Origin: Desulfuromonadales bacterium
Lineage (GTDB): Bacteria > Desulfobacterota > Desulfuromonadia > Desulfuromonadales > DASPGW01
Length of the DNA stretch: 38,652 nt
Assembly: GCA_035620395.1 (NCBI GenBank)
Contig: DASPGW010000138.1
Span: 1 to 38,652 of the forward strand
Reading direction: 5' to 3'
A program made the translations under genes and the position numbers. Under the pieces are notes generated by a model that saw nothing but the letters and a program-made list of their open reading frames with translations, was not told the origin of the DNA and did no database searches. Below, piece after piece: positions 1 through 7,663 of the stretch (positions are counted from its first letter, which is position 1; the number at the start of each line of letters is the position of its first letter).

Positions 1-641
1 TTCCGATCCTCACCTACCACACCAAATCACTCGACGCCCAGCAGTTGCTGGCCAAGCGTGTACTGGATGTGGTTGGCGCCTTGGTGGGGCTTCTGGTGAC
101 CGGACTTCTGCTTCCCTTCATCGCCCTGGCGATCAAGCTCAATTCGCCGGGATCGGTATTCTTTGCCCAAAAACGGGTCGGCGAGGGAGGGCGCATCTTC
201 TGCTGCTGGAAATTCCGGACGATGGACGACGGAGCGGAAAAGAAAAAAAGGAAGCTTCTCGACCGAAACGAGATGTCTGGTGCCATCTTCAAGATCAGGA
301 ACGATCCGCGGGTCACGCGGGTCGGGAAGTTTCTGCGCCGGACCAGCCTGGATGAGCTTCCTCAGTTCTGGAACGTCCTTAAGGGGGAGATGAGCCTGGT
401 TGGAACGCGCCCGCCCACGCGCTCGGAAGTTCGGAAATATCAGAACTGGCACCGCCGACGCATCAGCATCAAGCCTGGCCTTACGGGGATGTGGCAGGTC
501 AGTGGCCGCAACGCTATTGAGGACTTCGACGAGATCGTCCGCCTCGACTTGTACTACATCGACAACTGGAGCCTCTGGCTCGATCTCAAACTCATCCTGA
601 AAACCATCAAGGTCGTCCTGACCCAGCGGGGGAGTTGTTGA
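1..641 (+). CDS. Sugar transferase (undecaprenyl-phosphate sugar phosphotransferase), 5'-truncated
   Basis: Carboxy-terminal part of a bacterial sugar transferase that moves a sugar-1-phosphate from a nucleotide sugar to undecaprenyl phosphate at the inner membrane, starting exopolysaccharide or O-antigen repeat synthesis. The reading frame stays open to the window edge, and the residues upstream of a possible TTG at 45 already look like the family, so the true start is outside. Visible are the membrane-associated segment after LAKRVLDVVGALVG, the KFRTM motif, DELPQFWNVLKGEMSLVGTRPP in two parts (DELPQFWNVLKG, then EMSLVGTRPP), KPGLTGMWQVSGRN and the closing YYIDNWSLWLDLKLILKT. The stop is at 639-641. 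The acceptor and sugar specificity cannot be read from this fragment. No terminator is obvious downstream. Confidence 0.93.
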   Translation, partial: PILTYHTKSLDAQQLLAKRVLDVVGALVGLLVTGLLLPFIALAIKLNSPGSVFFAQKRVGEGGRIFCCWKFRTMDDGAEKKKRKLLDRNEMSGAIFKIRNDPRVTRVGKFLRRTSLDELPQFWNVLKGEMSLVGTRPPTRSEVRKYQNWHRRRISIKPGLTGMWQVSGRNAIEDFDEIVRLDLYYIDNWSLWLDLKLILKTIKVVLTQRGSC

Positions 642-823
642 TGACTGGTCAAAAGGGCCACGCCCGACCTCAAAGCTGTACCTCTTCGAAATGCATCTAC
701 CGGGTATTTTGTAGCAGTTGCGTCCGCTTCATGGTCATCCTCCCGGGTTAACCATGAACCGGACAAACCTTGTGCTTCAAGTCAGGACAGTTTATTTGCT
801 CGTGGCAGAGGCCAGAAAAACCA

Positions 824-852
824 TTGACAACCATCCTGCCTCTCCCTATAAT
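824..852 (+). promoter_or_regulatory. Sigma-70 promoter of tRNA-Gly
   Basis: A perfect -35 box TTGACA (824-829), a 17-base spacer and a perfect -10 box TATAAT (847-852) end 13 bases before the tRNA 5' end. Both hexamers match the housekeeping consensus exactly, as expected for a stable-RNA promoter. No other start in the window matches as well. Confidence 0.88.
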
Positions 853-865
853 CCAGCCTGTTTTT

Positions 866-940
<75 letters not shown>

Positions 941-949
941 GTAACTGCG

Positions 950-984
950 AGCCCCGATTCCTGCCAGGAATCGGGGCTTAGTTG
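950..984 (+). terminator. Rho-independent terminator of tRNA-Gly
   Basis: A perfect 12-bp stem, AGCCCCGATTCC (950-961) with GGAATCGGGGCT (967-978), closes a five-base loop TGCCA. It is followed by a T-containing stretch (TAGTTG). It lies 9 bases after the tRNA CCA. The T tract is interrupted, but the stem is strong. Confidence 0.8.
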
Positions 985-1053
985 TTTGCCTTTGCCCTTT
1001 CGGGTTTGCTGCCGGTAGGTTAAACTACAGTCAGACCCCCAGATGGATGCACG

Positions 1054-1266
1054 ATGACCGAAACCGGGAGTGTAAAACTGCTCAAGATCAAGTGTCCGCG
1101 CTGCGGCACCCTGACGAACTGGCAGGGGAACCCCGATCGGCCGTTTTGTTCGCCGCGGTGCCGGCAAATCGACCTCGGTCACTGGGCCGACGAAACCTAT
1201 CGTATCCCTGCGGGAAGCGCGCCGTCGGAGGACGAGGAGGACGCGGACCGAAAGGATGAGGAATAA
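1054..1266 (+). CDS. yacG: DNA gyrase inhibitor YacG (zinc finger)
   Basis: Seventy-residue zinc protein. YacG family members bind GyrB and block DNA binding by gyrase. The Zn site is complete: CPRC at Cys14/Cys17 and FCSPRC at Cys32/Cys36, followed by the family signature IDLGHWADETYRIP. The acidic tail (DEEDADRKDEE) is typical. The gene lies just ahead of queD with a 23-base gap, so the two may be co-transcribed. The start codon has only a weak upstream GGA. Another frame over the same bases (1047-1259) has no family features. Confidence 0.93.
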   Translation: MTETGSVKLLKIKCPRCGTLTNWQGNPDRPFCSPRCRQIDLGHWADETYRIPAGSAPSEDEEDADRKDEE

Positions 1267-1289
1267 ACCCGACCGCGAAAGGAATCCGG

Positions 1290-1661
1290 ATGTATCGTTT
1301 GACCATTCATACCCACTTCGCCGCCGCCCACAACCTGATCAACTATCAGGGGGATTGCGAGAACCTGCACGGCCACAACTGGAAGGTGGAGGTAACGGTC
1401 TCTGCCCGGCAGCTCGACAAGGCGGGACTGGGGATCGATTTCAAGATCCTCAAGCTCGAGACCAAACGGATGCTCGACCGTCTCGACCACAAGTACCTGA
1501 ACGAGCTTCCGTTCTTTCAGGAGATCAGCCCATCCTCGGAGAACATCGCCCGGTTCCTCTACGAGCAGCTCGGGACCGTCTTCAATACCGACAACATCCG
1601 GGTCGAGAAGGTCAACGTCTGGGAATCCGACTATGCCTGCGCCAGCTACAGTGAAGAGTGA
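1290..1661 (+). CDS. queD: 6-carboxy-5,6,7,8-tetrahydropterin synthase QueD
   Basis: Converts 7,8-dihydroneopterin triphosphate to 6-carboxytetrahydropterin, the second step of queuosine/7-deazaguanine synthesis. The 123-residue length fits. Zinc ligands His14, His27 and His29 lie in FAAAHNL and CENLHGHNW, and the catalytic Cys23 precedes LHGH. The DFKILK segment, the LDHKYLNE catalytic Asp-His and the late Glu of VNVWES are also present. AAAGGA lies 7-8 bases before the ATG. The last codons overlap the start of queE, so the two proteins are translationally linked. QueC and QueF are not in this window. Confidence 0.95.
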   Translation: MYRLTIHTHFAAAHNLINYQGDCENLHGHNWKVEVTVSARQLDKAGLGIDFKILKLETKRMLDRLDHKYLNELPFFQEISPSSENIARFLYEQLGTVFNTDNIRVEKVNVWESDYACASYSEE

Positions 1662-2394
1662 GGCCCAACTGATCGAGGTTTTCTCCTCGATCCAGGGGGA
1701 AGGGCTGCTGGTCGGCTGCCGGCAGATCTTTGTCCGCATGGCGCTATGCAACCTGGCCTGCGGCTACTGCGACACCCCTTATGCCCCGCAGCCCGACTGC
1801 CGCATCGAGGACGCTCCAGCCTCGGGCATTTTCCGCAACGTCCCTAACCCGGTGGCGCTGGAGACCCTGTACAACATCCTCCACACATGGAACTGCCTGC
1901 TGCCCGGACTGCACCATTCCATCAGCCTGACCGGCGGCGAGCCTCTGGTCCAGGCGGATGTGCTGCTCGAATGGCTCCCCGCCCTGCAGAAGATTCTTCC
2001 CGTCAGTCTGGAAACCAATGGCACCCTGCCGGCAGCGCTCGAACCGCTGCTGCCGGTGATCGACTGGATATCGATGGACATCAAGCTCCCCTCCCAGAGC
2101 GGCTGTCCCACCCCCTGGCAGGAGCATTGCAATTTTCTCGCCCTGGCCCGAGAGAAGGAGTGCCAGGTCAAGGTGGTCGTCGGCGAGGAGACCGAAAAGC
2201 GCGAGGTCGAGGCCGCCGCCCGGATGGTCGAGGATGTCGCCGCCGAGGTGCCGCTGATCCTGCAGCCGGTGACCCGCGAGGGGGTGATCGCCATCTCGCC
2301 GCGCGCCCTGATCGACCTGCACACAGCCGCCGCCCGCTTCCATCCGGCGACCCGGGTGATTCCCCAGACCCACCGATTCATCGGACTACTCTAA
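1633..2394 (+). CDS. queE: 7-carboxy-7-deazaguanine synthase QueE (radical SAM)
   Basis: Radical-SAM enzyme that rearranges 6-carboxytetrahydropterin, the QueD product, to 7-carboxy-7-deazaguanine. The N-terminal FSSIQGEG motif is followed by the [4Fe-4S] ligands Cys39, Cys43 and Cys46 (CNLACGYCDT, the CX3CX2C pattern) and by SLTGGEPL (GGEP at 101-104). ETNGT, DWISMDIKLPS and the C-terminal VIPQTHRFIGLL follow the family order. The ATG at 1633 overlaps queD by 29 bases. A GTG at 1651 in the same frame is an alternative start, and neither has a strong ribosome site. An insertion of about 45 residues between the cluster and GGEP is common in one QueE subgroup. Confidence 0.95.
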   Translation: MPAPATVKSEAQLIEVFSSIQGEGLLVGCRQIFVRMALCNLACGYCDTPYAPQPDCRIEDAPASGIFRNVPNPVALETLYNILHTWNCLLPGLHHSISLTGGEPLVQADVLLEWLPALQKILPVSLETNGTLPAALEPLLPVIDWISMDIKLPSQSGCPTPWQEHCNFLALAREKECQVKVVVGEETEKREVEAAARMVEDVAAEVPLILQPVTREGVIAISPRALIDLHTAAARFHPATRVIPQTHRFIGLL

Positions 2395-2434
2395 TTCACT
2401 TTATCAGACTTGCTTGAAGGTCAAACCTTGAATT

Positions 2435-2530
2435 GAACGCAGATGACTTCGGATAATTCGGATGAAACCAGAAAGACAGATCAATGCCTAATGAGATTTG
2501 ATCTGCGTGAATCCGCATTTATCTGCGTTC
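2435..2530. repeat. Imperfect inverted repeat in queE-creatininase gap (dispersed-repeat type)
   Basis: GAACGCAGATGACTTCGGAT (2435-2454) and ATCCGCATTTATCTGCGTTC (2511-2530) are inverted copies matching at 17 of 20 positions. The outer ten bases are identical. Another partial copy, ATCTGCGTGA, lies at 2501-2510. Similar ATCTGCGTT-type repeats occur between genes in many bacteria, but copy number cannot be judged from one window. The gap has no other feature apart from the ribosome site of the next gene. Confidence 0.6.
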
Positions 2531-2571
2531 GCAAAAGGTTTTTCGGTTGAACAAAGAACGGAGTTCTTATT

Positions 2572-3291
2572 GTGATCATCGAAGAGATGACCATGAATGA
2601 ATTCGCCGCGGGGCTGGAGCGCACCCGGACCGTCCTCATCCCCTTTGGTGCGACCGAGGAGCACGGGCCGCACCTGCCGCTCGCCACCGACACCCTGCAC
2701 GCCATTGCCGTCGGCCGCCGGTTGTCTGAGTGTCGGCCGATCTTCATCGCACCGCCGGTCCCCTACGGTGTCTGCCGCTCGACCGCCGATCATCCGGGGA
2801 CCCTCTCCATCAGCACGGCCACCCTGCGCGCTCTGGCCATTGACATCGTCGCCGCGCTCTACCGCCAGGGGCTGCGCAATTTCATCCTTCTCACAGGCCA
2901 TGCGGGCGGCACCCACACTTCGACGCTCGTCGATGCCGGCGAGGAACTGCTGCAGCGCTATGACGATATCCGGATTGCGGTGCTGACGGAATACATGCTG
3001 GCGGCGCGAGAGGGGCGGGGGATCATCGAAACGCCGGACGACTCTCATGCCGGGGAGATCGAAACGTCACGGATGCTGCACATGCATCCGCAACTGGTGA
3101 AAGGAAGTGCGGAGCGCGAATATCCGCAGTTTCCGTTGGGCATGCTGGTGCGCGACAAGCGGCGCTACTGGCCGAACGGCGTTTGGGGAGACCCGACCCT
3201 GGCCACGGCGGAGAAGGGGGCACGGCTCGAGGAGGCCGTGGTCGGCGCCTTGGAGCGACTGATCGAACGGCTTGAAGAGGGAGAGGAATAA
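2572..3291 (+). CDS. Creatininase family amidohydrolase
   Basis: Metal-dependent hydrolase of the creatinine amidohydrolase fold, 239 residues. Hallmarks are IPFGATEEHGPHLPLATD (metal Glu/His/Asp at about 30-40), DHPGTLSIS, a TGHAGGTH motif in place of the usual GHGGN, and the late SHAGEIETS metal-site motif, followed by GVWGDPTLAT. The GTG start at 2572 is supported by GGAG eight bases upstream; ATGs at 2587 and 2593 are in frame but less well placed. Substrates in this family range from creatinine to formamidopyrimidines and peptide modifications. Nothing here settles which, and no mycofactocin genes are nearby. Confidence 0.87.
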   Translation: MIIEEMTMNEFAAGLERTRTVLIPFGATEEHGPHLPLATDTLHAIAVGRRLSECRPIFIAPPVPYGVCRSTADHPGTLSISTATLRALAIDIVAALYRQGLRNFILLTGHAGGTHTSTLVDAGEELLQRYDDIRIAVLTEYMLAAREGRGIIETPDDSHAGEIETSRMLHMHPQLVKGSAEREYPQFPLGMLVRDKRRYWPNGVWGDPTLATAEKGARLEEAVVGALERLIERLEEGEE

Positions 3292-3306
3292 GCAGGGTAT
3301 TTGGTT

Positions 3307-3357
3307 GCAGAGACGCCCCGGTTTGGCATCTGAAACGGGTCACCGACCCGCCTCTAC
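3307..3357. repeat. Imperfect hairpin between convergent genes (REP-like, possible terminator)
   Basis: Outer arms GCAGAGACG (3307-3315) and CGCCTCTAC (3349-3357) pair at 7 of 9 positions. Inside is a perfect 6-bp hairpin, CGGGTC (3336-3341), loop ACC, GACCCG (3345-3350). A run of seven T follows at 3359-3365 on the plus strand. Because it lies between two convergent genes it may stop transcription from the creatininase gene, but the T run overlaps the end of the opposite gene and begins several bases after the stem. Confidence 0.45.
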
Positions 3358-3551
3358 CTTTTTTTGATTGCCTTGTTCAGTTCTTCGACCAGTCTTTCCA
3401 CGTTCACATGGTGCACGCCGGCGCCGTGCTCAACCGCTTCGAATTCGGCGATCTGGCACTCCATGCAGTCGAGTCCGAACCTGCGGAAAACCTCGACGGT
3501 TTCCGGGTACTTGCGAATCACGTCCTCAATGGTCATATCCCGAGTGATCAT
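3354..3551 (-). CDS. DUF1858 domain protein (redox-disulfide type)
   Basis: Sixty-five residues that are all one DUF1858 domain, often described as a hybrid-cluster-protein-associated redox-active disulfide domain. The pattern MTIEDVIRKYPETVEVFRRFGLDC is interrupted only by family-type changes, with the Cys pair CMEC at 29/32. The start ATG overlaps the coaD stop by four bases (ATGA), so it is the third gene of an rsmD-coaD operon. A paralogue lies at 35232-35435. The biochemical role is unknown. The CXXC pair suggests a disulfide or metal site, which is inference. Confidence 0.88.
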   Translation of the reverse strand: MITRDMTIEDVIRKYPETVEVFRRFGLDCMECQIAEFEAVEHGAGVHHVNVERLVEELNKAIKKR

Positions 3552-4057
3552 GGCTGCCTCCTGGGCGGGCTTCCACCGCCGAATTTCTTCTCCAGTGCCT
3601 CTTTGACCGCCGGCGGAACGAAGGTGTCGATCGGCCCCCTGAGCGAGGCGACCTCCTTGACGATCGACGAACTCAGGTAACCGTAGGGCACCGAAGTCAT
3701 CATGAAGAGAGTTTCCACCTGTTCCTGAACCGTGTGATTCATCTGCGCGATCTGGAATTCATACTCGAAGTCGGAAACCGCCCGCAGTCCGCGCAGGATA
3801 ACCCGGGCCCCGCGCGAGGCCACGTAGTCGACCAGGAGTCCGTCGAAAGTGTCGACCTGCAGCCGCGGGTTGTCGCCCACCGTCCGGCGAATCATCTCCA
3901 GTCTCTCTTCAGTGCTGAAGAGACCCTTTTTTTCCGAATTCTTCGCTACCGCCACGATCAGTAGATCAAAAACTTCAAGCCCTCGCTGGATGATGTCGAG
4001 ATGACCGTTGGTGATGGGATCGAACGATCCCGGATAGACGGCGATGTGTTTTTTCAT
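3548..4057 (-). CDS. coaD: Pantetheine-phosphate adenylyltransferase CoaD
   Basis: Catalyses ATP + 4'-phosphopantetheine to dephospho-CoA, the penultimate step of CoA synthesis. The 169-residue length and motifs fit: the nucleotidyltransferase signature GSFDPITNGHLDII (TNGH at 16-19), LRGLRAVSDFEYEFQIA and the late YGYLSSSIVKEVA, corresponding to the ISST-type loop. The C-terminal extension KKFGGGSPPRRQP is slightly long and basic. It begins four bases after the rsmD stop and overlaps the DUF1858 gene, so it is translationally coupled in a tight three-gene unit. Confidence 0.96.
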   Translation of the reverse strand: MKKHIAVYPGSFDPITNGHLDIIQRGLEVFDLLIVAVAKNSEKKGLFSTEERLEMIRRTVGDNPRLQVDTFDGLLVDYVASRGARVILRGLRAVSDFEYEFQIAQMNHTVQEQVETLFMMTSVPYGYLSSSIVKEVASLRGPIDTFVPPAVKEALEKKFGGGSPPRRQP

Positions 4058-4061
4058 CAGG

Positions 4062-4628
4062 TCACGCCTCTGCTTCGGAGTAGGAGAACAGGTGGACCGC
4101 AGTCGAACCGTAATGCCGCCGGTCGATGCGTACGAAGGAACCGATGGTTCCCGGCAACTCCTCCCGGCGATCGGTCTCGGCGCAGATCAGTCCATCGGGA
4201 GCGAGCAGGCCGAGTTCGGCGAGGGCGATCAGCACCGGCGGCACCAGCCCCTGACCGTAAGGAGGGTCGAGAAAGACCAGTTCGAAAAGGCTGGCGCCCA
4301 GTCGGGGGAGCGCCTTCAGCACGTCGGAGTGGATGAAGGTGGCCCGTTCCTGCATGGCGCACGCCCGGATGTTGGCGGGAATGACCCGGGCGGACTGCAG
4401 TCCCTGGTCGATCAGGACCGCCGTTGCTGCCCCGCGGCTCAGCGCCTCGAGTGCAAGGGCGCCGCTGCCGGCAAAGAGATCGAGGACGCGCAATCCGTTG
4501 AGTGACCCGAACCGGCTGACCAGTACGCTGAACAGGGCTTCGCGCACCCGATCGGGGGTCGGCCGGATGTCGCCGCCATGCAGGGAAGAGAGCTGTTTGC
4601 CTCGGGCCGAACCGCTGATGATGCGCAC
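4062..4628 (-). CDS. rsmD: 16S rRNA (guanine(966)-N2)-methyltransferase RsmD
   Basis: SAM-dependent methyltransferase modifying G966 of 16S rRNA in the assembled 30S particle. The start is MRIISGSARGKQL (GTG codon at 4628), with AGGAGAA a few bases upstream. RPTPDRVREALFSVL precedes the SAM-binding LDLFAGSGALALEALSRGA, and the catalytic loop reads FLDPPYG. The length of 188 residues is usual. It heads the rsmD-coaD-DUF1858 operon, an arrangement common for the first two genes. A candidate promoter lies at 4689-4717. Confidence 0.94.
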   Translation of the reverse strand: MRIISGSARGKQLSSLHGGDIRPTPDRVREALFSVLVSRFGSLNGLRVLDLFAGSGALALEALSRGAATAVLIDQGLQSARVIPANIRACAMQERATFIHSDVLKALPRLGASLFELVFLDPPYGQGLVPPVLIALAELGLLAPDGLICAETDRREELPGTIGSFVRIDRRHYGSTAVHLFSYSEAEA

Positions 4629-4688
4629 GCCGTTCTCCTCTTCAGCCGGCTCGGCAGAAACTGGCCGAAGTGGCGGAAATTCCCGAAA

Positions 4689-4717
4689 AAACTAGCACAA
4701 CGCCTACCATGCGTCAA
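4689..4717 (-). promoter_or_regulatory. Candidate promoter of rsmD-coaD operon
   Basis: On the minus strand a -35 box TTGACG (4717-4712), a 17-base spacer and TAGTTT (4694-4689) lie about 60 bases before the rsmD start. The -35 matches five of six consensus bases and the -10 is weak. Confidence 0.45.
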
Positions 4718-4752
4718 GGACTTAAAGGCGCGCCTTGAGAGCAGATTCGAAG

Positions 4753-4781
4753 TTGCGGCCGGCGCCGATTACAGGTACATT
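4753..4781 (+). promoter_or_regulatory. Weak candidate promoter of the dGTPase-like gene
   Basis: TTGCGG (4753-4758) and TACATT (4776-4781) are separated by 17 bases, in the divergent gap about 100 bases before the start at 4879. Both boxes are partial matches, so this is tentative. Confidence 0.3.
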
Positions 4782-4878
4782 ATGCTGGTTCGCACACTGT
4801 CTGGGCAGCGAAATGCCGTCTCGCCTGGTTGCACCGATTCCTTCTGCAGCGTCAGCTCCAGCCATCTTCGGAGACCTC

Positions 4879-6012
4879 ATGGAACGACCCGATCTCGCCC
4901 CGTTCGCCGCCCGCAGCAGCGCCAGTCTGGGGCGCCGTTACGATGAGCTTTTCAAGGATGAGCGGCCGGCCTATGAGCGGGATCGCGACCGCATCATCCA
5001 CTGCGCTGCCTTTCGACGCCTCGAGTACAAGACCCAGGTCTTCGTCAACCATGAAGGGGATTATTACCGCACCCGGCTCACCCATTCCCTGGAGGTGGCG
5101 CAGATCGCCCGCGGCATCGCCCGCAACCTGCACCTTAACGAAGACCTCGCCGAGACTTTGTCGCTGGCCCACGACCTTGGCCACACCCCCTTCGGGCACA
5201 CCGGCGAGGAAGTGCTCAACCGGTTGATGGCCGATTTTGGCGGTTTCGAGCATAACCTCCAGTCACTGCGCATCGTCGACGAGCTCGAGGAGCGTTATCC
5301 CGGCTTCTGCGGCCTCAACTTGACCTTCGAGGCCCGCGAGGGAATCATCAAACACTCCTCCGAGTATGATCATCCGGGCCGCGCCGACCTGACCGATTTT
5401 CTGCCCGATCAGCGTCCCGTCCTCGAGGCCCAGATCATCGACCTGGCCGACGAGATCGCCTACAACAACCATGACATCGACGACGGTCTGAAGGCCGGCT
5501 TCATCACCCTTGAAGAACTTTCAGATGTCGAACTGTGGCGGGAAACCCATGCGCTGGTCGCCGGCAAGTATCCCGGCCTCGACCGCGAGCGGCATATCTG
5601 CCAGACCATCAGCCACCTGATCGGCCGTCTCATCGACGACCTGGTCACCACCACCCGCGCCGGCATTGAACAGCACGCCGTCGGCAACCTCGAGGCGGTT
5701 CGCTGCCACCCTACGCGCCTGGTCGCACTCAGTCATGAAATGAGCCGCAAAAACAAGGACCTTAAGTTGTTTCTTCATAAACAACTTTATCATCACTACA
5801 AGGTCGAGCGGATGCGGGTCAAGGCCGAGCGATTCCTGACGCTCCTTTTCGAAAGCTACCTTCGAACGCCCTCTCTGCTGCCGCTTTCCTATCACAGAAA
5901 ATTCGAGCTGTTCGGCCGCGAGCGGGTGATCTGCGACTATCTTGCCGGCATGACCGACCGCTACGCCCTGGACGAGTACAAGCGCCTCTTCGAGCCTTAC
6001 GAACGGGTCTGA
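4879..6012 (+). CDS. dGTPase-like HD-domain triphosphohydrolase (type 2 family)
   Basis: HD-superfamily hydrolase of the deoxyguanosinetriphosphate triphosphohydrolase-like group, which converts dNTPs to nucleoside and tripolyphosphate. The true start is taken as ATG 4879 (MERPDLAPFA), because GGAG lies six bases upstream and homology begins here; a longer frame from TTG 4735 adds unrelated residues. The metal motif is intact: RTRLTHSLEVAQIARGIA (His69), LAHDLGHTPFGHTGE (His98-Asp99) and DLADEIAYNNHDIDD. FEHNLQSLRIVDELEERYP is also typical. The product is 377 residues. Gene order gives no partner, and substrate preference is not visible. Confidence 0.92.
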   Translation: MERPDLAPFAARSSASLGRRYDELFKDERPAYERDRDRIIHCAAFRRLEYKTQVFVNHEGDYYRTRLTHSLEVAQIARGIARNLHLNEDLAETLSLAHDLGHTPFGHTGEEVLNRLMADFGGFEHNLQSLRIVDELEERYPGFCGLNLTFEAREGIIKHSSEYDHPGRADLTDFLPDQRPVLEAQIIDLADEIAYNNHDIDDGLKAGFITLEELSDVELWRETHALVAGKYPGLDRERHICQTISHLIGRLIDDLVTTTRAGIEQHAVGNLEAVRCHPTRLVALSHEMSRKNKDLKLFLHKQLYHHYKVERMRVKAERFLTLLFESYLRTPSLLPLSYHRKFELFGRERVICDYLAGMTDRYALDEYKRLFEPYERV

Positions 6013-6088
6013 TGCGCTCCCCCCGTTTGACAGGGGAGACTGTCGGGGTACTGTTTATGCAACCGCCAGCCAACCTTCCGGAACGGCC

Positions 6089-7663
6089 ATGAAAGGAATC
6101 GGAAACAGCACTTGTCGCTTCCCGGAAAGGCCGATCGCCTTCAGGGTTATCGTGGTTTATCTGTTGGCCGGCTGTTTGTGGATTCTGCTCTCCGACCGCC
6201 TGCTCGGTCTGTTGACGACCGACCCGATTCTGCTTAGCCGGTTGCAGACCTACAAAGGGTGGCTCTTCATCTTCGTCACCGCCTGGCTTCTCTACGCCCT
6301 GGTCCGTCGGTATGTCAAGAAATTGCACACGAGCGAGGAGGCGCGTCTTCTCCAGGCCTGCTACGATCCTCTGACCGGTCTGGCCAATGAGCGACTTTTT
6401 CACGAGCAACTCGTTGCGGCCATAACCGACGCCCGGCTACGGACGCGGGAACTGGAGGTGCTCTATCTTGATTTCGACCGTTTCCGGACATTGGTCCGGG
6501 CCGTCGGCCACTCGGCGGGGCGGGAATTGCTGCAGGCCGTCGGCAGCCGACTCGCCGGCTGCCTGGGGAAGGAAGAGACCCTCGCCCATGTGGGCGGCGA
6601 CGAGTTCATCTGTCTCGCCCTGAATGTCGAACGCCCCGAGCAGCCGTTAGGAATCGCCTCCAGGCTGCTCGATGCCCTCAAGGATCCGTTTACCTGTTAC
6701 GGTCAGCCGGTGCATCTGACGGCCAGCCTCGGCATCGCCATCTATCCCTATGACGGTGAGGACGCCGATACGCTCCTGCGCCATGCCAATGCCGCCATGT
6801 GCCGGGCCAAAGAACTCGGCGGCAATCACTTCCAGTTCTATTTCCCGCAGCTCGGCGAGTATTCGCTCAGTCCCCTGATCCTGGAAAACCATCTGCGCAA
6901 GGCTCTCGACAGCGAAGAATTCATCCTGCGTTATCAGCCCCAGCTCGACCTTGACACTAACCTGGTTGGCGGTATGGAGGTACTTGTCAGTTGGAAGCAT
7001 CCGGAGCATCCGGGACTTTCCCCGGCGGAGTTCATTCCGCTGGCGGAGCAGACGGGCCTGATCCAGCCGATTGGGGAGTGGGTCCTGCGGGTCGCCTGCA
7101 CCCAGAATCTTGCCTGGCAGAATGCCGGACTCCCCCCTCTGCGGATGGCTGTAAATGTTTCGGCCCGGCAGTTCTACGGGACAAATCTGGTTGATCTGGT
7201 CCAGAGCGTTCTGTCCGAAACGGGACTTGCTCCCGAGTGGCTGGAGCTGGAAATCACCGAGTCTCTGCTGCTGCAGGACATCGACGAAGCGATTACCATC
7301 CTCAAGCGGCTGAAAACGATCGGCGTTGGCATCGCCATCGACGATTTTGGTACCGGCTATTCTTCGCTCAGCTACCTCAAGCAATTGCCGGTCGACACGC
7401 TCAAGCTCGATCGCTCTTTCGTCATCGGGCTGCCGCACAACCCGGACGATGCCGCCATCGCCGCTGCGGTCATCGCTATGGCGCACGTGTTGGAACTCCA
7501 GGTAGTGGCGGAAGGGGTGGAGCGGGAAGATCAGCGGGAATTTCTGCAGGCAAAGGGCTGCGACAAGATCCAGGGATTTCTCTGCAGCCCGCCGCTGCCG
7601 GCCGAGGAGTTCGGCCGGCTGTGGCGACAGGAGAAGGGGGAGGGAGCGGTCAGGGGAGGTTGA
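6089..7663 (+). CDS. Membrane GGDEF-EAL protein (probable c-di-GMP phosphodiesterase)
   Basis: 524 residues: two N-terminal membrane helices (about 17-38 and 57-73), a GGDEF domain (about 85-250) and an EAL domain (about 265-515). The GGDEF motif itself is intact (169-173), but positions that bind guanine in active diguanylate cyclases are changed: DFDRFRTLVRAVGHSAGRE has Val136 where FKxxN has Asn, and Arg145 where GD has Asp. The EAL domain keeps its metal and catalytic set: EVL (Glu297, a tolerated variant of EAL), Asn356, Glu388, Asp418-Asp419 in DDFGTGYSSL, Lys439 and Glu475. I infer a phosphodiesterase with an inactive or regulatory GGDEF. It overlaps the convergent yhbY by 14 bases. 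Confidence 0.92.
   Translation: MKGIGNSTCRFPERPIAFRVIVVYLLAGCLWILLSDRLLGLLTTDPILLSRLQTYKGWLFIFVTAWLLYALVRRYVKKLHTSEEARLLQACYDPLTGLANERLFHEQLVAAITDARLRTRELEVLYLDFDRFRTLVRAVGHSAGRELLQAVGSRLAGCLGKEETLAHVGGDEFICLALNVERPEQPLGIASRLLDALKDPFTCYGQPVHLTASLGIAIYPYDGEDADTLLRHANAAMCRAKELGGNHFQFYFPQLGEYSLSPLILENHLRKALDSEEFILRYQPQLDLDTNLVGGMEVLVSWKHPEHPGLSPAEFIPLAEQTGLIQPIGEWVLRVACTQNLAWQNAGLPPLRMAVNVSARQFYGTNLVDLVQSVLSETGLAPEWLELEITESLLLQDIDEAITILKRLKTIGVGIAIDDFGTGYSSLSYLKQLPVDTLKLDRSFVIGLPHNPDDAAIAAAVIAMAHVLELQVVAEGVEREDQREFLQAKGCDKIQGFLCSPPLPAEEFGRLWRQEKGEGAVRGG

Noticed and set aside
4735-4878. Longer N terminus of the dGTPase-like protein from TTG 4735
   Set aside because: The 48 extra residues lack family similarity and an internal ATG with GGAG fits the usual start.
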